From: a virus
DNA length: 28,361 bases
IMG/VR virus record: IMGVR_UViG_3300027969_000347
Coordinates: 1-28,361 of that record
Strand: one strand, 5' to 3'
Position numbers and translations under genes: made by a program
The notes under the pieces: model-generated
Seen by the model: the letters and a program-made list of their open reading frames with translations, nothing else
Told to the model about the DNA's origin: nothing
The model's database searches: none
In this document: positions 13,948 to 19,474 of the stretch, one piece after another
Position numbering within the stretch: the first letter of the stretch is position 1
How the letters are laid out: each line of letters opens with the position of its first letter

Positions 13948-14141
13948 GCTTGCAAGACGTTAGAACCCTACGCGAGCACGCCGTGTACCTGGCCACGCAA
14001 CTCGAACAAGAGCGCAACGCATCACGCGCTAAGACTGAATTCCTAAAGCGCCTGGTGCATCCAGAGGACTTTGGTCACTGCGTATCGTCAGAAGTAAGAA
14101 ACCTAGCCTACCAATTACTCATCAACGAAAGCCCAGAATGA
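13944..14141 (+). CDS. Small helical protein of recombination operon, 65 aa
   Basis: ATG 13944 overlaps the resolvase stop and has AGGGG just upstream; the more distal in-frame start at 13788 lies inside the resolvase and is rejected. It is MSLQDVRTLREHAVYLATQL and then a charged helical stretch (EQERNASRAKTEFLKRLV) followed by HPEDFGHCVSSEVRNLAY. Likely all-helical, with no motif I can name. Overlaps by four bases with the nuclease start. It could be an accessory factor for the resolvase or nuclease. Confidence 0.6.
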   Translation: MSLQDVRTLREHAVYLATQLEQERNASRAKTEFLKRLVHPEDFGHCVSSEVRNLAYQLLINESPE

Positions 14142-15220
14142 AGCAATTACTTTTACGTCCATCATCAGCAACGCGCTGGATAGCCTGCCCAGCATCAGCA
14201 CGTTTGTCACTGAAAGTACCTTACGAGGAATCAGGTGAGGCTGCAAAGATAGGCACTGCCATCCACGCGCTGTCAGAGATTTGCTGGCAGCTCGACCAGG
14301 ACCCTATGGACTTCGTTGGTAAAACGATTGAGGGTATCGTGATGACCAGGGAGAACGCTGAATTTGCACTCGCGCATATCCGTACAGTGGCTGCCATGGA
14401 GTCTGAACTAGGAACGATCAAGGTGGAGCAGTACGGGGTTGCATACGAAACTCTGTTGGCCAAAATCGGTGGGACCGCTGACGTTGTCGGCTACAACCTA
14501 GACAAGTCAATACTAGAAATTGCAGACTTGAAAACTGGACGGCAGTGGGTGGACGCTGACTCTGCGCAGATGAAGATTTACGCGCTGGGCATTATGACTA
14601 AGTTAGTTAAGGTGTTCGACACTGTTCGCCTGACCATTGTGCAGCCGCAGACGGGAGAGAACCGCACTCACGTTATGACAGGTGACGAGCTCATGCAATG
14701 GAAGGCAGACGTTCTGATACCGGCTGCCGTGTCTGCTGCTGACGGACGCAGTGACCCTACGCCAGAGAAGTCAGCCTGCCAATACTGCCCAGCTAAGATG
14801 ATCTGCCCAGCTCAGACCAAGGCGCTGGCCGCGGTTCCTGTGACTGCTGACATTGCAACGCTGACGCCTGACCAGGTATCCGACTTGCTGGACAAAGCGG
14901 AACTGGTGGAGGACTTCATTGCCGCGCTGCGCAAGCAGGCCACCAAGACGCTGACAGAGGGCGGTGTGCTGCGCGGCTGGCAGATGGCGCCTAAACGCGC
15001 TACGAGGCAGTGGACAAAGGACGCTGACGCTGTCCAGGTGCTGCTGTCTTCTGGCGTACCCGAGACGCAGATATACGAGACATCAATGATTACGCCTGCT
15101 GCCGCAGACAAACTGTTGGGCAAGGACAGGAAACAAGTTTTGGATGCCGTGACAAAGAAGGTTTCTTCTGGACTCACGTTATCTAAATCCCGTGGGTTGG
15201 GCGAAAGCACATCCCTTTAA
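14138..15220 (+). CDS. Cas4/RecB-like Fe-S PD-(D/E)XK nuclease (DUF2800 type)
   Basis: 360 residues. Cysteines Cys17 (RWIACPAS), Cys214, Cys217 and Cys223 (CQYCPAKMIC) are spaced one N-terminal, three C-terminal, as in the iron-sulfur nucleases of the Cas4/AddB group. Nuclease motifs: His43 (GTAIHAL), Asp115 (GGTADVVGYN), Asp130 with Lys132 (EIADLKTG), and a Q-x3-Y element (Gln144, Tyr148). The C-terminal third (from about 260) is helical and unlike classic Cas4. The DUF2800 family, encoded beside ssDNA-binding DUF2815 proteins in phages, fits both the length and the neighbour downstream. It is likely a 5'-to-3' exonuclease for recombination or concatemer processing. No CRISPR genes are present. 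Confidence 0.85.
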   Translation: MKQLLLRPSSATRWIACPASARLSLKVPYEESGEAAKIGTAIHALSEICWQLDQDPMDFVGKTIEGIVMTRENAEFALAHIRTVAAMESELGTIKVEQYGVAYETLLAKIGGTADVVGYNLDKSILEIADLKTGRQWVDADSAQMKIYALGIMTKLVKVFDTVRLTIVQPQTGENRTHVMTGDELMQWKADVLIPAAVSAADGRSDPTPEKSACQYCPAKMICPAQTKALAAVPVTADIATLTPDQVSDLLDKAELVEDFIAALRKQATKTLTEGGVLRGWQMAPKRATRQWTKDADAVQVLLSSGVPETQIYETSMITPAAADKLLGKDRKQVLDAVTKKVSSGLTLSKSRGLGESTSL

Positions 15221-15241
15221 AACTCTGAAAGCTAAACGCAA

Positions 15242-15826
15242 ATGCTAAATCTATCATCATCTAGCGGCTCTGGTAACTACATCCGGTTCTCTCCACAGGC
15301 TAATGCCTGGACAAACAACAACAACGAGGAAATCCAACTCAAGAAGGTGGTATTCGACATCGACAATATTCACACCGGCTGGCTGTTGCTGGGTGTCGGT
15401 GTGCGCGACTGGGTGCAGGATGACTCTGTAGGCAAGAAAGGTCCGCAGCCGTCACCAGAGCACAAGCGCGGTTTCCAGGTTGTCCTGTACAACAAAGAGA
15501 TCGGCGCTGCCGAGTGGTCATCTAACGGCGTAGGCCCGAACATGGGGCTGGAGATTATGTACAAGGCCTGCGCAGCCGAGCGTGCAGCTAATCCTGGCAA
15601 GCTGCCTGTGCTGGAGTACAAGGGCTCCAAGGCAGAGAAGATCGGCAAAGGTACGACTCGCATCCCGCAGTTTGTGCTTACGGGCTGGGTTGCCCGTCCC
15701 GCGGGTCTGGATGCAGAGGCAGATGAGTTTGAGGCAGAGCCAGCGCCACCTCCAGTAGTGGTGCAGCCGGTACGCAAGGCAGCGCCCAAGCCCGTGGAAG
15801 TAGTAGAGGACGACGAGATTTTCTAA
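15242..15826 (+). CDS. ssDNA-binding protein, gp2.5/DUF2815-like, with acidic tail
   Basis: 194 residues. The N-terminal 140 residues are beta-rich and basic (QLKKVVFDIDNIHTGWLLLG, RGFQVVLYNKEIGAAEW, IPQFVLTGWVARPAGL) as in OB-fold ssDNA-binding proteins, and the end is a Pro/Ala/Val-rich linker followed by the acidic tip EVVEDDEIF. An acidic C-terminus ending in Phe is the interaction tail of T7 gp2.5 and bacterial SSB that docks replication proteins. Partners would be the primase-helicase and the nuclease on either side. The 21-base gap from the nuclease has only a weak ribosome-binding site. The gene ends just before two hairpins. Confidence 0.8.
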   Translation: MLNLSSSSGSGNYIRFSPQANAWTNNNNEEIQLKKVVFDIDNIHTGWLLLGVGVRDWVQDDSVGKKGPQPSPEHKRGFQVVLYNKEIGAAEWSSNGVGPNMGLEIMYKACAAERAANPGKLPVLEYKGSKAEKIGKGTTRIPQFVLTGWVARPAGLDAEADEFEAEPAPPPVVVQPVRKAAPKPVEVVEDDEIF

Positions 15827-15841
15827 GCGTTAGACTAACGC
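15827..15841. other. Perfect short palindrome after SSB gene
   Basis: GCGTTAG-a-CTAACGC, a perfect 7-base inverted repeat, begins directly after the TAA stop at 15824-15826. It lies next to the terminator hairpin and could be a protein-binding site or RNA 3'-end element. Confidence 0.6.
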
Positions 15842-15872
15842 GCCGACGGCTGATCCCCGTCGGCTTTTTTTT
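15842..15872 (+). terminator. Rho-independent terminator between SSB and primase-helicase genes
   Basis: Arms GCCGACGG (15842-15849) and CCGTCGGC (15857-15864) pair perfectly over 8 bases around a 7-base loop and are followed by eight T (15865-15872). The next gene starts 25 bases after the T-run, which leaves little room for its own promoter, so the terminator is probably partial. Confidence 0.9.
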
Positions 15873-15897
15873 CCCCTCGAATAACGAGAACGAATAA

Positions 15898-17904
15898 ATG
15901 GACACAGAAACAATAGCCAAGGCGCTGGGTAACGCCAAGCAGGTCAACGGGCAGTGGGTGTGCTCATGCCCCGTACCTGGCCACGGCAGAGGGAACGGAG
16001 ACAAGAACCCATCACTCTCGATCACCGAGTCAGACGGCAAGGTCCTGTTCCACTGCCACGGCGGGTGCGACCAGAGGGACGTGTTTGACGCTGTCAGAGC
16101 TAGGGACTTGCTACCCACCACACCAAAGCGGGAGGAGATTAGCTTTACCCAGCACCAGGCGCCGGTCTTAGAAAAGGAATGGCTGTACCGCACAGAGGAC
16201 GGCGATACCCTGTTCACTAAGCGCCGGTACAAGACTCAGGACGCTAAGGGCAAGACGTACTCCATACACCGCGTGGACGCCTCGGGAAAGCGCATAGCCG
16301 GACTTAAGGACACGCGCATCGTCCCGTACAACCTACCGGAACTATTGGACGCTAAGACAGCAGGCCGAGCCATCTACCTGGTGGAGGGTGAGAAGGCCGC
16401 GGACGCATTGGTCAGCATTGGCGCCATTGCCACAACGTCACACACTGGCGCAGGAAGTTGGCCAGCGGAGATAACGCAATACTTTGCCGGAGCCAACATA
16501 GTGGTGATACCGGACAACGACGAGCCAGGAAGGCAGTACGCCAGGCGTGCAATACAGAACCTGTTACCCGTGGCCAAGTCAATCCGCTACTTGGACCTGG
16601 ACCTGATGGTGGAGGGGGATGACGCCTACGAGTGGGTGCATCACGCCAAAGGCACGCGCAAGGAACTCGCGGACATGGCCAAGCAGGCGCCTGTTATCAC
16701 GCAAGAGATGCCTGTAACAGATGGCGAACAATCATCGGAAACAACGCAAACAGATCAGGAGGCGTACAACCCGACACCGCAACTGCTGAACATCGAGGCC
16801 TGGGACACGATCAAGGACGAGCCGGTCAGGTGGATCATTGAGAACGTGCTGCCGGAGAAGGGTTTTGCAGCCCTGTACGGGCCACCAGGCTCATACAAGT
16901 CATTTATCGCGCTTGACATAGCCGAGGCGGTGGCCACAGGCAGGCAGTGGATGGGTAACCAGGTAACAAACCCTGGCGCCGTCCTGTACATAGCCGGAGA
17001 GGGTCACGGCGGTATCGGGGCAAGGATCAAGGCCTGCAAGATCAACCACCAGACGCAGGACGGGGCAGAGATATACGTCATACGCTACCAATTGAACCTG
17101 AGATCGAGCGCGGATGACTTCAACCTGCTGATGGAGTCAATAGACAACCTGATCGAGCGCACAGGCATAGAGCTGAGCTTGGTGCAGATAGATACCCTAG
17201 CCAGAGCCTTCGGCGGTGGCAACGAGAACGACAGCCAGGACATGGGCGCATTTATCCATAACGCTGGCAGGCTGCAGCGCAAATTGGACTGCGCCTTGAT
17301 GGTTTTGCATCACTCTGGCAAGGACCAGACCAAAGGATTACGCGGTCACAGCTCACTATTAGGCGCCGTGGATACGCAGTTGGAGCTGCTGAAACTTGAG
17401 CAAACCGAGCGCAAGGATGGTGTCGCAGGACAAGGAATCATCACCATCAGCAAGCAAAAGGATGGCCAGGACAACCTTAAATTCGGCTTTGAGATGGTCA
17501 ATATCGACATTAATCAGGGTGCTGACAAGGGACTCGGGCTGGACGAAAACGTCTCATTAGCGGTCAAAGAGAACCAGGAAATGATCGACGAGCAGTACAA
17601 GACGCCACCAAAACCACCATCCAGGTCTGGTGCTGGAGGCGTCCAAAAGGTGGCTCTGGATGCACTTCATAAGGCAATTGGTGAGCACGGAGAGATGCGG
17701 GTAATTGACAACAAACGCAATAAATCTATTCATGTGGAACAGTGGCGCGAGGCGTTTGAAGCAGCACAAACAGACAAAAAAGGAATCACAAAGCGCTTTA
17801 ACAGGTGCGTGCAGAGCCTTCAGAACGCCAAAAAGGTAGAGGTTTTCGATCCATTTGTGTGGGTGATTTGGGGCGATGATGGTCAAAAAGATAGCGATTT
17901 CTAG
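15898..17904 (+). CDS. Primase-helicase (CHC2 zinc finger + TOPRIM + RepA/AAA helicase)
   Basis: 668 residues in three parts. (1) A zinc-binding region (about 20-57) with Cys22, Cys24, His29 and the FHCHGGC cluster (Cys53, Cys57), resembling DNA primase zinc fingers. (2) A TOPRIM domain: YLVEGEKAAD with Glu164, and VVIPDNDEPG with Asp206 and Asp208. (3) A RecA/AAA helicase of the RepA type: Walker A GPPGSYKS (328-335), Walker B LVQIDTLAR with Asp432, and a HHSGKD motif (471-476). The linker (about 250-300) is Gln/Thr-rich. It would synthesise primers and unwind at the fork, as T7 gp4. No DNA polymerase gene is in the window. The gene is followed immediately by an iteron-like array. Confidence 0.9.
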   Translation: MDTETIAKALGNAKQVNGQWVCSCPVPGHGRGNGDKNPSLSITESDGKVLFHCHGGCDQRDVFDAVRARDLLPTTPKREEISFTQHQAPVLEKEWLYRTEDGDTLFTKRRYKTQDAKGKTYSIHRVDASGKRIAGLKDTRIVPYNLPELLDAKTAGRAIYLVEGEKAADALVSIGAIATTSHTGAGSWPAEITQYFAGANIVVIPDNDEPGRQYARRAIQNLLPVAKSIRYLDLDLMVEGDDAYEWVHHAKGTRKELADMAKQAPVITQEMPVTDGEQSSETTQTDQEAYNPTPQLLNIEAWDTIKDEPVRWIIENVLPEKGFAALYGPPGSYKSFIALDIAEAVATGRQWMGNQVTNPGAVLYIAGEGHGGIGARIKACKINHQTQDGAEIYVIRYQLNLRSSADDFNLLMESIDNLIERTGIELSLVQIDTLARAFGGGNENDSQDMGAFIHNAGRLQRKLDCALMVLHHSGKDQTKGLRGHSSLLGAVDTQLELLKLEQTERKDGVAGQGIITISKQKDGQDNLKFGFEMVNIDINQGADKGLGLDENVSLAVKENQEMIDEQYKTPPKPPSRSGAGGVQKVALDALHKAIGEHGEMRVIDNKRNKSIHVEQWREAFEAAQTDKKGITKRFNRCVQSLQNAKKVEVFDPFVWVIWGDDGQKDSDF

Positions 17905-17921
17905 GTCTTTTAAAGGTGCTT

Positions 17922-17959
17922 GGACAAATGGGACAAATGGGACAAATGGGGGACAAATG
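17922..17959 (+). repeat. Iteron-like array, GGACAAATG x4
   Basis: Exact copies of GGACAAATG start at 17922, 17931, 17940 and 17951 (spacings 9, 9, 11 bases). A fifth copy is at 18010-18018 and one exact inverted copy at 18044-18052; an 8/9 inverted copy is at 17978-17986. A weaker relative, CCATTTGTG, is within the end of the primase gene (17851-17859). The array sits 18 bases after the primase-helicase stop and in a 214-base gap without a supported gene. Confidence 0.9.
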
Positions 17960-17984
17960 GGAGTACACACCAAATTCCATTTGT
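17953..17984. other. Potential hairpin linking iteron 4 to the inverted copy
   Basis: ACAAATGG (17953-17960) pairs perfectly with CCATTTGT (17977-17984) over 8 bases with a 16-base loop. It could form a second, smaller stem within the array. Confidence 0.5.
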
Positions 17985-18007
17985 ACCGGCATAAATTGGC
18001 TGGAAAA

Positions 18008-18054
18008 CGGGACAAATGGGCGCGTAAGTCTTAATACGCGCCCCATTTGTCCCG
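18008..18054. other. Large near-perfect inverted repeat (19-bp stem), candidate origin or regulatory hairpin
   Basis: Left arm 18008-18026 and right arm 18035-18054 pair over 19 positions with one bulged C (18041) and an 8-base loop. The arms contain iteron 5 and its exact inverted copy. Structures of this kind mark replication origins, primase start sites or terminators; there is no T-run, so simple termination is not favoured. Confidence 0.8.
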
Positions 18055-18075
18055 ATCAGTCAATGCCCAAACTTT

Positions 18076-18105
18076 TGCCCAAGTGGGCAGTTTCTAGTTT
18101 TTCTT
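18076..18105 (+). terminator. Weak terminator-like hairpin before the 215-residue gene
   Basis: TGCCC (18076-18080) pairs with GGGCA (18085-18089) around AAGT, followed by an interrupted T-rich stretch (18090-18105). It is a short stem with an imperfect T-tract, so termination efficiency is probably low. Confidence 0.35.
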
Positions 18106-18118
18106 GATGGAGCGATAA

Positions 18119-18766
18119 GTGGCAATAAAAAAACTTAAATCTTTGGCGATTAGTCAGCCGACCATGCCGAGCTTTCCAGCGGATCGTTTTGACGTGTTCA
18201 AAAACGCGGTCATGGTTGAACTGACAAACCGAAAGAATACCCATGATGCAATATGGGGTATTGATAGGCTGGTCTGGATGGTGGACAGCGAGCTGCGGGA
18301 AAAGGTGTGGCTGCAACTTGAACGGGTCTGGCAGGCACAGGAATCTAGGGACGACGTAAAGCTGGACAAGGCGGTCAAGGGGATGTGCAAGGCGTACCAG
18401 GCTATGGAGGACTGGGCTGCGGCTAATGGGGTCAGCGAGCTGCCGGACCTGGGACAGATCGAGCACCAGCGCGAGGATGGTACGGTTTTCGTGATCGTGC
18501 CAGACGAGAAGGCCAAGCAGCTCTACTGCCAGCAGTGGACAGGCTATACGGACAGGGAAGTCTGGACGGCAGCGGAAATTGCGATAATCGTCAACAAGCA
18601 GGCAGGTGGCAAGGTCAGCGAGATTAAGCAGTTATGGCCAGACAGTAAGCTGGTGGCGGTTGGTGGGCCAAGCGGGTTTGATGACATGGAGAACGATTTG
18701 GACATGACAAAGCCGAGCACGCTGCCTAAACTGTTCGACACAAAGGCGTTTAAAGGGGCTAGATGA
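18119..18766 (+). CDS. Unknown protein downstream of the iteron array, 215 aa
   Basis: GTG start at 18119, preceded by GGAG at 18109-18112. The first 25 residues are basic (MAIKKLKSLAISQPTMPS), then helical sequence (VFKNAVMVELTNRKNTHDAIW, WLQLERVWQAQESRDDVKLDK, KGMCKAYQAMEDWAAANG). The middle (about 120-135) has EHQREDGTVFVIVPDEKAK, and the end is Lys/Asp-rich (FDDMENDLDMTKPSTLPKL). No named domain. Its place between the iteron array and the terminase genes suggests a phage regulator, iteron-binding replication protein or packaging factor; helix-rich sequence with a basic start would allow DNA binding, but no HTH is certain. Its TGA overlaps the next micro-ORF. Confidence 0.6.
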   Translation: MAIKKLKSLAISQPTMPSFPADRFDVFKNAVMVELTNRKNTHDAIWGIDRLVWMVDSELREKVWLQLERVWQAQESRDDVKLDKAVKGMCKAYQAMEDWAAANGVSELPDLGQIEHQREDGTVFVIVPDEKAKQLYCQQWTGYTDREVWTAAEIAIIVNKQAGGKVSEIKQLWPDSKLVAVGGPSGFDDMENDLDMTKPSTLPKLFDTKAFKGAR

Positions 18767-18843
18767 TGCGTAGAAGCGATTTTGTTGGGTTGGGCATGGG
18801 TAAGGTGCTTTGGGTGGCTAAATTCGATTTAAAGGCTTTCTGA
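18763..18843 (+). CDS. 26-aa coupling micro-ORF before small terminase
   Basis: ATG 18763 overlaps the previous stop (ATGA), and its own TGA (18841-18843) overlaps the small terminase ATG at 18843. It encodes MMRRSDFVGLGMGKVLWVAK plus six residues. The perfect couplings on both sides suggest that ribosomes pass through it; the peptide itself may be irrelevant. It is too short for homology arguments. Confidence 0.4.
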   Translation: MMRRSDFVGLGMGKVLWVAKFDLKAF

Positions 18844-19280
18844 TGGCTGGTCAAAAGAAAAAGCGCGAGGACTTGGCGGTGCTGGACTCAATACCGGTAG
18901 AGCAGATCGTGACCATGTTTGAGGCAGGCAAGTCAACGGCGCGGATATGCGAGGCACTGGGAATTGGGAGGCGCGCGCTAGAAATCTGGTGCGAGATGCC
19001 CGACAACGAGCATAAAATTGCTCGCGCGCGTGCCCGTGCCGCTGATTCGCTGGTCTGCGAGACGCTGGACATAGCCGACCAGGCGGCGCCTGAGGAGGCT
19101 AACCTGGCTCGCGTGCGCATCCAGACGCGCCAGTGGGTCGCTGAGCGCTGGAAGCCTAGCGTCTACGCACAGCAGCGCGGTCCAGCGGTGAACATCAGCA
19201 TTGGCGGCTTGCGCCTGGATGCGCTGCGCCATGTCGAGGTGGTGCAGGACGCTGACAACGTCCAGCAGGTCTGTGGATAA
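18843..19280 (+). CDS. terS: Terminase small subunit
   Basis: 145 residues. The N-terminus has an HTH-like segment (VEQIVTMFEAGKSTARICEALGIGRRALEIW, about 18-50), then a strongly basic helix (HKIARARARAADSLVC) and a middle coiled-coil region, then the conserved RQWVAERWKPSVYAQQRGP segment (about 99-117). This order is that of the small terminases that recognise the packaging site and feed DNA to the large subunit. The large subunit gene follows 190 bases later in the same direction. The C-terminal tail (ALRHVEVVQDADNVQQVCG) is acidic and would contact the large subunit. A DnaA box overlaps its last codons. Confidence 0.8.
   Translation: MAGQKKKREDLAVLDSIPVEQIVTMFEAGKSTARICEALGIGRRALEIWCEMPDNEHKIARARARAADSLVCETLDIADQAAPEEANLARVRIQTRQWVAERWKPSVYAQQRGPAVNISIGGLRLDALRHVEVVQDADNVQQVCG
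19272..19280 (-). promoter_or_regulatory. Perfect DnaA box, copy 1
   Basis: TGTGGATAA at 19272-19280 is the exact complement of the consensus TTATCCACA. It overlaps the terS stop and is part of a 12-base word CTGTGGATAACC (19271-19282) that recurs at 19347-19358. Confidence 0.6.
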
Positions 19281-19282
19281 CC

Positions 19283-19474
19283 ATGTCTCAAGCATCTCTA
19301 CTGCATACGACGGGCATTATGTTAAGTTGTTCAGCCTGTGACTATCCTGTGGATAACCTAGCCATGTACGCTGGGTACTGGCCCGTCCGCCTGGCTCCGG
19401 TGGCCGCGACCCCCCCATTCGCTCCAGCAGCGGGGGCGGCAACTGCTGCACCTAAACACATACCGAGCCCATGA
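19283..19474 (+). CDS. Possible 63-aa ORF between terminase genes (uncertain)
   Basis: The frame starts MSQASLLHTTGIMLSCSACDY and becomes Pro/Ala-rich (LAPVAATPPFAPAAGAATAAPK). It ends in a TGA overlapping the large terminase ATG (ATGA), which supports coupling. Against it: no clear ribosome-binding site, a poly-C run and low-complexity sequence, and the DnaA boxes lie in it. The 190-base stretch may instead be a packaging or control region. Confidence 0.3.
   Translation: MSQASLLHTTGIMLSCSACDYPVDNLAMYAGYWPVRLAPVAATPPFAPAAGAATAAPKHIPSP
19348..19356 (-). promoter_or_regulatory. Perfect DnaA box, copy 2
   Basis: TGTGGATAA at 19348-19356, the same orientation as copy 1 and 76 bases away (centre to centre). 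It is within the same 12-base word, CTGTGGATAACC (19347-19358). Confidence 0.6.

Noticed and set aside
17922-17959. Direct repeats considered as a small CRISPR array
   Set aside because: Repeats are only 9 bases and almost adjacent, without spacers of 25-40 bases, and no cas gene is near; the Cas4-like nuclease belongs to the phage DUF2800 type.
17557-18015. Minus-strand frame spanning primase end and iterons
   Set aside because: Contains a PFVPFVPFV repeat created by the iterons and overlaps the conserved primase-helicase gene; no supporting context.
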